Source: Adhaeretor mobilis (lineage in GTDB: Bacteria; Planctomycetota; Planctomycetia; Pirellulales; Lacipirellulaceae). From it: a DNA stretch of 64,000 nt. The notes under the pieces are model-generated. The model worked only from the letters and a program-made list of their open reading frames with translations, made no database searches and was not told the origin of the DNA. Numbering within the stretch: the stretch's first letter is position 1; each line of letters begins with the position of its first letter. The position numbers and the translations under genes were made by a program. This document shows positions 1 to 9,441 of this stretch, one piece after another. The stretch covers positions 2,853,501-2,917,500 of the forward strand of contig NZ_CP036263.1 in NCBI RefSeq assembly GCF_007741515.1. The letters are read 5' to 3'.

Positions 1-776
1 CTGACCTGACCGCCGACCAAACAGTCGTTCAGCGTTATCTCTCCACGAAGAATATCCAACAAGCCTCGAGAGCTTTATGGGCCAATGTTGCAGCGTCGAT
101 CCCTTGGGCTTTGATCGTATTCTTGTTCGGTACAGCCCTATTCGCATTCTTCAAAACGCATCCTGAAAAATTAAACCCTGCGATGCAAACGGATGCAATT
201 GTACCCTGGTTTGTAGTGGAATATATGCCGGTCGGGATTTCTGGGCTGGTACTAGCAGCTCTATTCGCCGCCGCCATGTCGAGTCTCGACAGCAGCATTC
301 ACAGTGTGGCTACTACCATTTCCATCGACTTCTACAAGCGGTTTCGCTCCGATTGTTCCGATCGAGACTTACTACGACTTGCCCGCCGGTTAACGGGAGT
401 ACTCGGCATGCTGGGAACCGGCGCGGCATTACTTGCAGCCACCTATGAAATCGATTCGTTATGGGATCTCTTCTTGGAATTTGCTGGATTGGCAATCGGG
501 GGGCTGGCGGGCATCTTCATGTTGGGAATCTTTACCAAGCGTGGCAACAGCCTTGGTGCCATTTCAGGCGCAATTGTCGGAGCAGTTGTCTTGTACTCAG
601 TCAAAACATACACACATATCCATTTCTTCCTCTATCCTGCTCTTGGTGTCGGCTCAAGCTTCCTTATTGGCTACGCGGTTAGCATTCTGTATCCATCCGA
701 AAACCAATCGCTTGCAGGACTTACAATTCACACGAATGATGCCGCTCACGACAGTCCATTCAGCAAGCTTGAATGA
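1..776 (+). CDS. Na+/solute symporter (SSS family), C-terminal part, cut by window start
   Basis: The reading frame is already open at base 3, so the gene starts upstream of the window. The visible ~257 residues are hydrophobic, with several membrane segments, and match the symporter half of the Kelch-symporter fusion at 43879-46464 almost residue for residue, including the stretches around TADQTVVQRYL, FLFGTALFAF and AAMSSLDSSIHSVATTISIDFYKR. SSS proteins move sugars, acids or sialic acids with Na+ across the inner membrane. The gene ends 46 bases before the N-acylglucosamine epimerase, which supports a role in amino-sugar or sialic acid uptake. Whether this copy also carries an N-terminal Kelch domain cannot be seen. 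The family call is firm; the substrate is inferred from context. Confidence 0.9.
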   Translation, partial: DLTADQTVVQRYLSTKNIQQASRALWANVAASIPWALIVFLFGTALFAFFKTHPEKLNPAMQTDAIVPWFVVEYMPVGISGLVLAALFAAAMSSLDSSIHSVATTISIDFYKRFRSDCSDRDLLRLARRLTGVLGMLGTGAALLAATYEIDSLWDLFLEFAGLAIGGLAGIFMLGIFTKRGNSLGAISGAIVGAVVLYSVKTYTHIHFFLYPALGVGSSFLIGYAVSILYPSENQSLAGLTIHTNDAAHDSPFSKLE

Positions 777-822
777 CGAGATTGCGGCTCGCACTCTGTA
801 ATCTCGACCACCGGGAAACAAC

Positions 823-2064
823 ATGTCTGAACGGCTTGATGATAATGCTACCTCACTGAGTCGACATCGAATCGAAGAGTTGATTCGCGTTTATCGCGAC
901 GGACTGCTAGAGGATGTCATTCCATTTTGGATAAACCATTGCGTAGATAGTAAGCATGGTGGTTTCACCATGAGTCTAGGACAAGATGGCACAGTTATTG
1001 ATGATGACAAAGGCGTATGGCAACAAGGGCGCTTCACCTGGCTGCTTGGGAAATTGCACAACCAAGTTGAGTCACGAGACGATTGGTTAGTACTCGCTAG
1101 GCATGGCATAGACTTCATTGATCGATATTGCTTTGATAAGAGTGACGGTCGGATGTGGTTTCTGCTGACGCGTGACGGGAACCCGTTGCGAAAACGCCGC
1201 TATGCATTTTCAGAGAGCTTTGCGGCAATTGCCTACGGAGAATTCGCAAAAGCGACCGGCAGCGACGAGTACGCTGAGAAGGCTCGCAAGGCATTCCAGG
1301 AATTCATTGATCATAGTTTCAACGGCAAAGGGAGTCTGGCCAAGTTTACTGACACCCGGCCGATGACGGCCATCGGCTTTCCGATGATCGCGATTAATGT
1401 GGCGCAAGAACTACGAGAATCTATTGGCCTTGAAGAGGCCGATAGATGGATTGATCGCTGGATTGAAAGAATCCAGACACTTCATGTGAAGGAAGATATC
1501 CAATGTGTTATGGAAACGGTCGGTGCAAATGGTGAACTTCTCGACCACTTTGATGGACGCACTCTTAACCCTGGCCATGCTATTGAAGGAGCATGGTTCA
1601 TCATGCGGGAAGGTAAGCTCCGGAATGACCAAGGTCTTATCCGTCTAGGTTGTCAAATGCTTGACTGGATGTGGGAGCGCGGCTGGGATCGTGATTATGG
1701 CGGGATGCTCTACTTTGTCGACGCAAAGGGACTTCCCGTTCAAGAATATTGGCACGACATGAAATTCTGGTGGCCGCAGAATGAAGTCATTATCGCTACG
1801 CTACTGGCTTACCAGTTGACCGGAGAAGTTAAGTACGCTCGTTGGCACACTTTAGCACATGACTGGGCTTTTGAGCATTTCCCCGATGCAGAGCATGGGG
1901 AATGGTTCGGCTATTTGCACCGCGATGGTCGCCGCAGTGTGTCGCTAAAAGGAAATCACTGGAAAGGCCCATTTCATTTGCCAAGAATGCAACTGAATTG
2001 CTGGAAGATCATGGAAGAAATCCAGGAATCACTGCCTGGGATAAAACAATCGGACAATCATTGA
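823..2064 (+). CDS. N-acylglucosamine 2-epimerase (AGE/RnBP family)
   Basis: A full-length (413 residues) alpha/alpha-barrel epimerase of the AGE family, lacking a signal peptide and therefore cytoplasmic. Family hallmarks are the early KGVWQQGRFTWLLGKLHN block, RKRRYAFSESFAAIAYGE near residue 130, the histidine-rich LNPGHAIEGAWF near residue 250, and EVIIATLLAYQLTG followed by the C-terminal EWFGYLHRDG block. AGE enzymes interconvert N-acetylmannosamine and N-acetylglucosamine, the step after N-acetylneuraminate lyase in the pathway used by Bacteroides and others. It follows the symporter directly. A decayed copy of its C-terminus lies behind the second symporter at 46614-46756. Cellobiose 2-epimerase activity is the main alternative, but the neighbours favour the sialic acid role. 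Confidence 0.87.
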   Translation: MSERLDDNATSLSRHRIEELIRVYRDGLLEDVIPFWINHCVDSKHGGFTMSLGQDGTVIDDDKGVWQQGRFTWLLGKLHNQVESRDDWLVLARHGIDFIDRYCFDKSDGRMWFLLTRDGNPLRKRRYAFSESFAAIAYGEFAKATGSDEYAEKARKAFQEFIDHSFNGKGSLAKFTDTRPMTAIGFPMIAINVAQELRESIGLEEADRWIDRWIERIQTLHVKEDIQCVMETVGANGELLDHFDGRTLNPGHAIEGAWFIMREGKLRNDQGLIRLGCQMLDWMWERGWDRDYGGMLYFVDAKGLPVQEYWHDMKFWWPQNEVIIATLLAYQLTGEVKYARWHTLAHDWAFEHFPDAEHGEWFGYLHRDGRRSVSLKGNHWKGPFHLPRMQLNCWKIMEEIQESLPGIKQSDNH

Positions 2065-2207
2065 CATCATCAATAGTTAGAATTGGTTCTTGGCAACCTG
2101 GATAGTGAAGACTTTTTTGGGTTCACACGTTCCCCGCTATCTCTTCTATGCATCCACCGTTGAGGTCTAGCTCACAGAGTGTAGCAAACCATAGAAAGAG
2201 GAGACAA

Positions 2208-3566
2208 ATGTATCATTCGAAGTCTGGTTCTATCATCTGTTGCATCATCTTGATCTTCGGCATGTACGCCCATGCCGAAGATACTGCGGCCCCTCTAGGT
2301 TGGAAAACTAAATCGCCACGAAGAGAGATACGCCCAACGTTTTCTTATGATCCCACGAGTGGACCCTCAGGCAATGGGGTTCTTGCAATTTCAGCGAACG
2401 AGAAAGCAGGCCTTGTCGGTTGGTGGGAAAAGGAGTTCGATGTTGAAGGTGGGACATATGTTGAGTTCACGGCACTCTACCGAACCGACAATATCGAGGC
2501 ACCGCGCCGGGCAGCAGTCGCTCGAATCTTGTGGCGGGACGATTCGGGGAATTACGTCACGCATGATGAAATCTCAGGGGCTTCTTACAACCCCGATTCA
2601 CGCCCGAAGGCAGAACCTGAGTTTCCAGCCGGGCGAGGAGCTGATGCGAACGGATGGAGTATAGTTTCATCCGTTTATCGGGTTCCGAAATCGGCTACTA
2701 AAGCAGTTGTTGAGCTCTCTTATCGCTGGGCTCCGGAAGGGCGCGTCGAGTGGTCAGATATTCAACTGATCCCCACTCTCGCCGCGAAACCTCGCAAGGT
2801 GCGTTTAGCGACAGTCCACTATCGTCCTCAGGAGGGGAAAACTTCGCTGGACCAATGCAGGCAATTTCTACCCTTTATTGAAGATGCCGCGAGTAGGGAT
2901 GCTGAGCTTGTCGTTCTGCCTGAGACACTTAATTACTATTCCACGGGCCGTACCTTTTCCGAAAGTGGTGAACCTGTTCCCGGACCATCCACCGAATTCT
3001 TCGGACAACTGGCTGAAAAACACGACATGTACATCGTTGCCGGGTTGGTTGAACGCGAGAGGCATCTCGTTTACAACGTAGCCGTGTTGATCGGCCCCGA
3101 TGGCAAGGTAGTTGGGAAATATCGAAAAACGACCTTGCCTCGAGGTGAAATTGAAAATGGCGTCACACCTGGCGATGACTTCCCCGTTTTCGAGACACGG
3201 TTCGGTAAGATCGGCATGATGGTTTGCTATGATGGATTCTTTCCAGAAGTAGCCCGGGAACTAAGCAATCGAGGCGCTGAGGTAATTGCCTGGCCAGTCG
3301 ATGGATGTAATCCGTTGCTGGCTGCCGCCCGCGCGTGTGAGAATCACGTCTATCTTGTAAGCAGTACTTACACAGATGTCTCCGCGAATTGGACAATCTC
3401 AGCAATTTACGACCAAGATGGCCGAGTAATATCGCAGGCTAAAGATTGGGGCACAGTAGCAATCGCAGAGGTTGATCTAGACCATCGTCTGTATTGGCAT
3501 AGCCTAGGAGACTTCAAAGCACAGATCCCACGGCATCGACCGTTCGTGAAGCAGGCCTCTCCATAG
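2208..3566 (+). CDS. Exported carbon-nitrogen hydrolase (nitrilase superfamily) with N-terminal beta domain
   Basis: I chose the ATG at 2208 because AAAGAGGAG sits just upstream and it is followed by a signal peptide (hydrophobic [15 protein letters not shown], then AED). An upstream in-frame start at 2148 would bury that signal. Residues ~30-200 form a beta-rich, carbohydrate-binding-like region. Residues ~205-450 are a nitrilase fold with the Glu-Lys-Cys triad in [10 protein letters not shown] (Glu ~238), [11 protein letters not shown] (Lys ~308) and [12 protein letters not shown] (Cys ~340). Such enzymes hydrolyse amides or nitriles. The substrate is unknown; an N-acyl group on a sugar or glycopeptide would fit the sialic acid context. 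It is 143 bases downstream of the epimerase and precedes the esterase. Confidence 0.83.
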   Translation: MYHSKSGSIICCIILIFGMYAHAEDTAAPLGWKTKSPRREIRPTFSYDPTSGPSGNGVLAISANEKAGLVGWWEKEFDVEGGTYVEFTALYRTDNIEAPRRAAVARILWRDDSGNYVTHDEISGASYNPDSRPKAEPEFPAGRGADANGWSIVSSVYRVPKSATKAVVELSYRWAPEGRVEWSDIQLIPTLAAKPRKVRLATVHYRPQEGKTSLDQCRQFLPFIEDAASRDAELVVLPETLNYYSTGRTFSESGEPVPGPSTEFFGQLAEKHDMYIVAGLVERERHLVYNVAVLIGPDGKVVGKYRKTTLPRGEIENGVTPGDDFPVFETRFGKIGMMVCYDGFFPEVARELSNRGAEVIAWPVDGCNPLLAAARACENHVYLVSSTYTDVSANWTISAIYDQDGRVISQAKDWGTVAIAEVDLDHRLYWHSLGDFKAQIPRHRPFVKQASP

Positions 3567-3641
3567 TTTTTCTATTGATTATCATTGTCAGAACACTGTT
3601 GCATTCGCCAAACGTCTGAGAAAAAGGCAATTACAACTGAA

Positions 3642-5126
3642 ATGGTATTTCTCCGAGCAATAGCATTCATCGTTATCTTGGCTGGTGCCAGTCTATCTCA
3701 GGCCAAGTGCTTTGATATTTACATTCTCACAGGACAAAGCAATTCACTGGGCACTACAGAGCTTGAAGGTACAGCCAGTGCCCCGGGTACACACCCTGCG
3801 GATGTCCATACAGCTTTCTATTGGTCCAACGTTGCGCCCTCTTCTTCTGATCCGAACAACATCACCTTGTACGGTGATTCAGCCGGCTCACTCACCAAAT
3901 TGATCATGCAACAAGGAGACGGAGTCAATCCGAATTTCTGGGGACCTGAATTTGGATTTTCCCGCAAACTTTTTGAGGCGGGGCGTTCGAATGTTTTGGT
4001 CATTAAAGTGAGTCGTGGAGGAGGGGGCAATAGGCATTGGCTACCGACTACTGGTCACATGACCAATCACCTCTTGAAGCAAATCGATATTGCTCTGGCT
4101 AGTATTCGAAACTCTGGAGACACATTCAAGATCAAAGGGCTAATGTACTTGCAAGGTGAAAGCAATAACGACGACGAGGCGGCCCTAGCTGATACGCGTT
4201 TGCAGACCCTGGTCGATTGCGTGCAGTCCCACATCAACGCAGATTATCCTGGTACCGCGACAAGTATGTACACCGTGGTTGGCGAATTAGCATCAAGCAA
4301 AGCTGGTGCTACTAGAGTGAAGACCACAGCTCTGCAGAATTCACTTGCCAGGGGGAAGAGCAAAGTCGGTTTTTGCGAAACAAACGACCTGCCTCTTAAA
4401 AGCGATGCAATACACTTCGGAAGAGATGCCAAGCTGGAAATTGGTCGACGTTTTGCCGACGCATTCATCAGCCGAGAATGGGTTGAAAATCCACTCCTGA
4501 TTGCAGGCTATTCTGCCAATCAAGGAGTTGCATCCCCTCACCCAGTTGCTCAGGGATTTTCTCAGAAAGGCAATGTAACGGGCGTAGTGATGGAGGGTAT
4601 TGCCGACTCAGGCACTTTAGCTTGGAGGATCCGCAGCGATAATCAGAGGGGCAACACCGAATATCGTAGGACACTAACACCTATAGAATTCCAACGGATG
4701 CTCGCCCGAGGCTGGAAGTTCAAGGTGAGGACCAAGGTGCTCTCTGGAAGTGGATCTGTTTGTTGGTCAATTACTAAGTCCAGCGATCCCGGTTGGTCGA
4801 TTGCCAACTCAGGTATTGAAATCGGGTTTCATTTCACACGCATCAACGACGCTGAACTCGAAGTGCGCATCGGGGGGAACAAGCCAGCAATTAATCTCGT
4901 TGTAGGTTCAGCCGACCAATACCACAGCTTTGAATTACGGGGAAAGCGTTTATCGAATCAAATTGACCTCTATATCGACGGTCAATTGAGGAGGGACGAA
5001 ATCAATCTTCAGAAAATATCCGAAGTATCGAGTTCTGCCGATGCTCTGGTCTTCAGTTGTGGTTCGAAAGATGACGTAGCTTCGGAAGTCTACTGGAATG
5101 AAGTTTCAATATTCGTTTTGGATTAA
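3642..5126 (+). CDS. Exported sialate O-acetylesterase-like (SASA domain) protein with C-terminal lectin-like domain
   Basis: SGNH-fold carbohydrate esterase. From the ATG at 3642 a signal peptide (FLRAIAFIVILAGASLSQA) leads to the serine block ILTGQSNSLG, a glycine block VSRGGGGNRHW, the LQGESNNDDEA block, and the C-terminal DAIHF catalytic Asp-His. This arrangement is typical of the SASA family, which removes O-acetyl groups from sialic acids and related sugars. Residues from ~300 onward look like a concanavalin/LamG-type beta-sandwich (YHSFELRGKR, IDLYIDGQL) that may bind glycans. An alternative start lies at 3585. The gene runs codirectionally with the epimerase and amidase and converges with the FG-GAP gene. 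De-O-acetylation before uptake is the likely role. Confidence 0.82.
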   Translation: MVFLRAIAFIVILAGASLSQAKCFDIYILTGQSNSLGTTELEGTASAPGTHPADVHTAFYWSNVAPSSSDPNNITLYGDSAGSLTKLIMQQGDGVNPNFWGPEFGFSRKLFEAGRSNVLVIKVSRGGGGNRHWLPTTGHMTNHLLKQIDIALASIRNSGDTFKIKGLMYLQGESNNDDEAALADTRLQTLVDCVQSHINADYPGTATSMYTVVGELASSKAGATRVKTTALQNSLARGKSKVGFCETNDLPLKSDAIHFGRDAKLEIGRRFADAFISREWVENPLLIAGYSANQGVASPHPVAQGFSQKGNVTGVVMEGIADSGTLAWRIRSDNQRGNTEYRRTLTPIEFQRMLARGWKFKVRTKVLSGSGSVCWSITKSSDPGWSIANSGIEIGFHFTRINDAELEVRIGGNKPAINLVVGSADQYHSFELRGKRLSNQIDLYIDGQLRRDEINLQKISEVSSSADALVFSCGSKDDVASEVYWNEVSIFVLD

Positions 5127-5231
5127 TTCATCCAAATACAGCATATCTACCTGTGATATTTAGAACCTGCGGCGTGGTCTTGATATGGCGGACGCTACCA
5201 ATGGATGTGACCTAGCTTGTGCAGAGCGGGA

Positions 5232-7571
5232 TCAGCGTTGCCGTTTAAACCGTCGGGCACCTACACTCATCGTAAACAGCCCGAATGCCAATATCAGGCC
5301 GCCGGAGGGTTCGGGAACATGGGTTGCTGTTGCATCGAGTGACTGGTTTCCAATATTTGCCTGCCAATCGGCCAAGCGACCCACATTTGGATCACGTTGC
5401 CATTTAGTAAAGTCTGATCCGTCGACGAATCCGTCTCTGTTGAAGTCTCCGGCCACTCCATAGTAGAGTTCCAATGTTTGATCGAGCGAAAAACCGCTCA
5501 GATGGTCTATGTCACCATTGGGCCAAAATATCATGAGGTCTACCAAACCCTCGTAATCACTAAGGCCAAAATGTAGCGTCATATCGTTTTGGTTGCCCTG
5601 ACCGGTACTGGTTTCTACTTGTCGCATAACAACATCTTCACCTTCCCGGTAAACAAATACTTGAGCTCCAATCGCATCTCGATTGATTGTGGAACCATCC
5701 CCAAACAGCTTAACCTTCATCCAGTGATTCGAATTGCCTTGATTGACATAGATCCTGCCTCCAGACACTAGGTCCAGGAATCCGTCGTCATTGATGTCGG
5801 CCCATGCAGCCTGGTAATTGATAACGCTATCGAGAGCATCTACACGTAAACCAACATGCGAAGTCACATCGCTAAAGGTCCAGTCACCGTTGTTGCTATA
5901 CAGCACGGAGTGACCGCCCGTGTAAACGGTTGTAAAGAACAGGTCGAGGTCGCCATCATTGTCGTAGTCTCCAAGAGTCGGCGTGGCGAAAGACTCCTGC
6001 CAATCTAGCCCAGCTGAGGCACTCATGTCTTCAAACTCGAATCCACCTTCGGGCCCCTTATTCCGGTAAAATTTGGAGCGGTCTTGATAGGCAGCGGGAT
6101 GACTGAAGTTTCCTACAAATAGGTCAAGATAACCGTCATTGTCCAAGTCACCCCAGGCCGAACCTATGGTGTGGCCGTAAGAAATGTTTGAGCTGTTGAA
6201 GTGCCCTTCCACCCCTCTCGCAGCTGCTTTATTCTCGAAATTGCCATTCCCATCATTGACCATTAGTAGGTTAGCTTCTAAGCGGTAGTTGGAGACGTAA
6301 ACATCCACGTCGCCGTCCCGATCGAAATCGGCGGCCGTCACGCCACGAGCCGGGTCAATATCTCCAGTCTGCTGCCAATTGATGCTGAAAGATGTACCGC
6401 CGTTATTTTTTAGTACGGCGTCGGGTTGATAAGTGTTGGTCGTACTTTCAAAACCGCCGACGTACAGGTCAACGAAGGTGTCGTTGTCAAAGTCTGCCCA
6501 GACAGCACCTATAGTGCTCGACATTGGCATTGTCGGTAAGCTTGCATCCACACGTGTGAATCCAGTACCTCCGTCGTTGTGAAAGAGCCCAAACTCTCCG
6601 CTCTTAAACCCGAGGGCATCCTGAAATCCGTCATTATTGTAGTCAGCTAATACGATTCTTCCATCATAACCCAGTTGGCTAAGCCCAAAGCTAGTTCCGC
6701 CGAGGTTTGTCCAGACCTGGCCGTTGGCAAACAGGTCCGGTCGGCCGTCATTATTTGTGTCGCCTATTGCTGCGAAGTTTTTCCCAAGGGCGTTTGGTAA
6801 GAAAGAGGCCGTCTGATCGACGAACGACACTCCGCCAACAGAATTATCTATTAGTCGAATTTCAATATTAGGCGTTCCCCCTACGCCAGTCGTATTGCTC
6901 GCTGAGCGAAGAATAAGATCGACCTGAGCGACACTATCCCCGGCAGGAACCGTTGGTAACTCAAACTGGATGAGCGGGTTCCGCCACGTGGATGAATGAG
7001 TTCGAAGCTTGAGAGTGTTGCTGCTTGCGAAGTTAGTATCAAATTCTGAAATATCACTGGAAATATACGTATCTTCCAGGAGCAAGGCGTTCAAAATCAA
7101 TGAGTTTCCAGTCGTGATTCGCAAAACTGGGGCATTGCCAGAACTTTCCCGAGAATAGATGGACCAGCCGAGGCTGCTCGTGCCACTATTGCCCTCACGG
7201 GTTGTAAAGCCTAACCCAATGGTAATTTCAGACATTGTCGAGTCGGAAATATTCTCTTCAATTAGTTCGCGTAGGCCGCCTGTGAAGGCGGAGTCACTAT
7301 AAGTGACTACTTCATCAACACTATAGTCCGCACCAGGAATCAGATTTACGGAAGAATCCCACAAATCAGTCCAAAGCAATCGTGACGTTCCGTCTTCACC
7401 GCCAAAGTGAAATGTGGGACTTGCACTGTTGTAGGTAATAGTTGTCAGGTCCGGGATGAGGGACGCCCAAATGCAGGGCGAGCCAATCGTGCAACATGCG
7501 GCGGAAAGTAGAAACCGAAAACTTGCACCATTCAATAGAGACAGATAGTTGTTTCGCTTAGCGTTGACCAT
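5232..7571 (-). CDS. PEP-CTERM surface protein: permuted DNRLRE halves, FG-GAP/VCBS repeats, ASPIC/UnbV, dockerin-like
   Basis: From the ATG at 7571 a signal-like segment precedes a region resembling the second half of the DNRLRE domain found in the neighbouring paralogs (GGEDGTSRLLWTD, IPGADYSVDEVVTYSD, GLGFTTREGNSGTSSLGW). The first half follows (LLLEDTYISSD, THSSTWRNPLIQFELP), so the order is swapped. Next come about seven FG-GAP/VCBS repeats with DxDxDG-type calcium motifs, an ASPIC/UnbV-like segment (HWMKVKLFGDG, DLMIFWPNGD), a dockerin-like GDFNRDGFVDGSDFTKWQR and a PEP-CTERM tail (VPEPSGG, hydrophobic helix, RRFKRQR). It is expected at the cell surface or outer membrane via exosortase sorting. 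The open frame extends upstream to 7703, but that extension is IS256-derived DNA. Confidence 0.85.
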   Translation of the reverse strand: MVNAKRNNYLSLLNGASFRFLLSAACCTIGSPCIWASLIPDLTTITYNSASPTFHFGGEDGTSRLLWTDLWDSSVNLIPGADYSVDEVVTYSDSAFTGGLRELIEENISDSTMSEITIGLGFTTREGNSGTSSLGWSIYSRESSGNAPVLRITTGNSLILNALLLEDTYISSDISEFDTNFASSNTLKLRTHSSTWRNPLIQFELPTVPAGDSVAQVDLILRSASNTTGVGGTPNIEIRLIDNSVGGVSFVDQTASFLPNALGKNFAAIGDTNNDGRPDLFANGQVWTNLGGTSFGLSQLGYDGRIVLADYNNDGFQDALGFKSGEFGLFHNDGGTGFTRVDASLPTMPMSSTIGAVWADFDNDTFVDLYVGGFESTTNTYQPDAVLKNNGGTSFSINWQQTGDIDPARGVTAADFDRDGDVDVYVSNYRLEANLLMVNDGNGNFENKAAARGVEGHFNSSNISYGHTIGSAWGDLDNDGYLDLFVGNFSHPAAYQDRSKFYRNKGPEGGFEFEDMSASAGLDWQESFATPTLGDYDNDGDLDLFFTTVYTGGHSVLYSNNGDWTFSDVTSHVGLRVDALDSVINYQAAWADINDDGFLDLVSGGRIYVNQGNSNHWMKVKLFGDGSTINRDAIGAQVFVYREGEDVVMRQVETSTGQGNQNDMTLHFGLSDYEGLVDLMIFWPNGDIDHLSGFSLDQTLELYYGVAGDFNRDGFVDGSDFTKWQRDPNVGRLADWQANIGNQSLDATATHVPEPSGGLILAFGLFTMSVGARRFKRQR

Positions 7572-7618
7572 GAGTAGCTCTGAACTGATCCTGGTAAAAG
7601 AAGTCACAACACGACCTT

Positions 7619-7731
7619 GGTTACACTTGCCATCGTGGCAGTCTCCTTCGCTTGGGGTGGAAAAGTTCGTCAAGACAATCCCTACCAAGCAGGGGCTGCC
7701 CATTTAGGTGCGCAACGATTAGGTCGTTACC
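7619..7731 (-). mobile_element. Solo left-end remnant of an IS256-family element
   Basis: Read on the minus strand, this stretch matches the left end of the IS256 element at 55424 base for base over long runs: the terminal GTAACGACCTAATCGTTGCG region, GGGCAGCCCCTGCTTGGTAG, and GCGAAGGAGACTGCCACG with the transposase start ATGGCAAGTGTAACC. Similarity stops abruptly after those first codons. It lies directly upstream of the FG-GAP gene and between it and the lipoprotein, which suggests an IS-mediated deletion or rearrangement here. Confidence 0.8.
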
Positions 7732-7765
7732 AAGGATTCAAGAAAACGCATCTTAGTGGCTTACA

Positions 7766-8179
7766 CTACTGCGTCTTCCCTACTTCGAAATCCATCTCAG
7801 TGGAATTCGTTGGGAGATCCACTTGGGTCTGGTATCCATCAAAGAGAGGGGATCCCATTGGCATTTCTGGAGCAGTATTCCCATCAAACCCACGGATTTC
7901 GACAATTTGTTGCCCGCCGATTGTCCCTCGTTTAGTCAGAGCAGTATCGTATTGCCCTTGCTGAATGAGTGCGTATCCAGAGGGAGCATCTCTGCCCGAT
8001 TTGCTTTCTGGGCGGAAACGGACAGTGCCTGCAGGGACGGGCGCTCCCTTAAAAGTTACAGTTCCTCGAATGTTGTAGCGAGGAATGCCCTCCTCGCCAA
8101 CGCACCCAACCAGGGCGAAGACCAGAACTGCTGAGACAAGTCCCTTTCGTAGAGTCAAATAAAATAGATCAACTAGCAT
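7766..8179 (-). CDS. Small lipoprotein with beta-sandwich (carboxypeptidase-regulatory-like) domain
   Basis: A 137-residue product from the ATG at 8179; the frame is open to 8251. A short hydrophobic stretch ends in a lipobox (ALVGC), followed by VGEEGIPRYNIRGTVTFKGAPVPAGTVRF. This is the GxVTxxGxPVxxGxVxF pattern of small planctomycete lipoproteins that typically sit behind DUF1559 genes. The paralog at 43339-43776 is about two-thirds identical by eye and has the same neighbours. It probably folds as one immunoglobulin-like beta-sandwich at the membrane. No enzymatic residues are apparent. Its function is unknown, perhaps structural or helping the DUF1559 protein upstream. Confidence 0.75.
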   Translation of the reverse strand: MLVDLFYLTLRKGLVSAVLVFALVGCVGEEGIPRYNIRGTVTFKGAPVPAGTVRFRPESKSGRDAPSGYALIQQGQYDTALTKRGTIGGQQIVEIRGFDGNTAPEMPMGSPLFDGYQTQVDLPTNSTEMDFEVGKTQ

Positions 8180-8342
8180 CGATCGCGATCCTAAGTTTCT
8201 TGCCGTGTTTGACTTCGAGAAGTCTAGATTGCCAGCTTCCAGCTGCTGCAAACTCGGTGTTTTGGGTGACCTCGAAAAGACAATCAGGCAGAGGTTGTAC
8301 CCGCATATATTGTTGCTTTGCCCGGTGCTAGTAGTTCCAATC

Positions 8343-9401
8343 TTACTCGAGTGCGGCTACTTCTGAGCCATTCATGCTTGCTAGAGCCTTCAGGACGGAT
8401 AATTCCGTAGCTTCACTAATGAATCTGGATGAGCCATCGCATATTGCGAAGTGGGTTCCGCCCGGGTGTTCACTGCCAAACCCTCCATCATTGAAGCCGC
8501 CCGCAACGAGCCAGTTGCCCGCACTGTCTTGCTCAGCGGGTTCATTGATCACAGTGTAAAGGTTTTTGGAAGAACCCATGTATGCACCCACGCTGGATCC
8601 TGACCCCAGCGTGGCACCACGCATCCAAGAGCGATAGCGTGTCCATTCGCTCCACGAGATCTCACCTACAGCAAAGGTATTGGACGTGCCGTCTGTAATC
8701 TTCGATAACTTGACGTACCGATCCTTGCCCAGGACTCCTTGAGTTGCGGCGCCACCGTCAGCACCCCAAAAACTCCCCTCATACTCATAGTTCAGGAACT
8801 CAGTTGCAAAGTCATTCCTGCCTTTCGGACCCATCACACCAATGTAGTGAGTGGTGTAGGGATCTTCGCCATTGACCACTTCTGTCTGACTGCCTCCTAG
8901 CGAGATCTGCGACAAGATCGACCGTGAGATTGGTTGACTTGGGCACAAGAACACGTCGAGTCGATTGATCGCTAACGCATTCTTGCCGCTGCCAGTATAG
9001 CTCCCTGCACTAGCGCTGTAATCAAAGCCTTCGTGCAATACTCCTTGTTCAAAGTAAGGAGTAACAAAGACGGTCCAAGCAAGTCCGTTTTCGCTCGTTC
9101 CGCCAGCGGGAAGAGTCGTTTGAGCCGACTCGTAGTTGAGGAGTGCGAGGTCGATTTGCCTAAGGTTGTTCTGACACTGCGAACGACGAGCGGCTTCACG
9201 TGCGGCCTGTACTGCTGGCAAAAGCAGACCGACCAAGACGCCGATGATCGCAATGACGACTAATAACTCCACTAATGTAAAGCCAGTCGAGCGAGTCCTG
9301 CCTCTGGGAGATTGGCGACAGTCAGTGGTTATCATGGATTCTAGCGCCGAAGCAAACCTCGCATGATCTTGCCGGGATTCGATGCAACTGGAACGTCCCA
9401 T
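8343..9401 (-). CDS. DUF1559 protein with prepilin-type N-terminal methylation signal
   Basis: 352 residues. After a basic leader of ~40 residues comes the type IV pilin/pseudopilin signal GFTLVELLVVIAIIGVL, then LLLPAVQAAREAARRSQCQN, the diagnostic start of DUF1559. The C-terminal block DGGFGSEHPGGTHFAICDG is also typical. Planctomycetes encode many of these proteins; they are thought to be processed and assembled like pseudopilins, but their function is not established. It is followed by the lipoprotein, as in cassette B (42211-43260). A 16-codon fragment of a third copy survives at 28627-28675. The long leader before the prepilin motif means the real start could be an internal one, but the duplicated copy preserves the same ATG. 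Confidence 0.88.
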   Translation of the reverse strand: MGRSSCIESRQDHARFASALESMITTDCRQSPRGRTRSTGFTLVELLVVIAIIGVLVGLLLPAVQAAREAARRSQCQNNLRQIDLALLNYESAQTTLPAGGTSENGLAWTVFVTPYFEQGVLHEGFDYSASAGSYTGSGKNALAINRLDVFLCPSQPISRSILSQISLGGSQTEVVNGEDPYTTHYIGVMGPKGRNDFATEFLNYEYEGSFWGADGGAATQGVLGKDRYVKLSKITDGTSNTFAVGEISWSEWTRYRSWMRGATLGSGSSVGAYMGSSKNLYTVINEPAEQDSAGNWLVAGGFNDGGFGSEHPGGTHFAICDGSSRFISEATELSVLKALASMNGSEVAALE

Positions 9402-9441
9402 AGCACAATTCCTTTTCTTGTCAAATAATGATTGGAAGCAT

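Noticed and set aside
7572..7703. N-terminal extension of the FG-GAP protein up to 7703
   Set aside because: The codons are the antisense-free continuation of the IS256 left end (same bases as 55454-55540), so they are mobile-element DNA, not the protein's own start.
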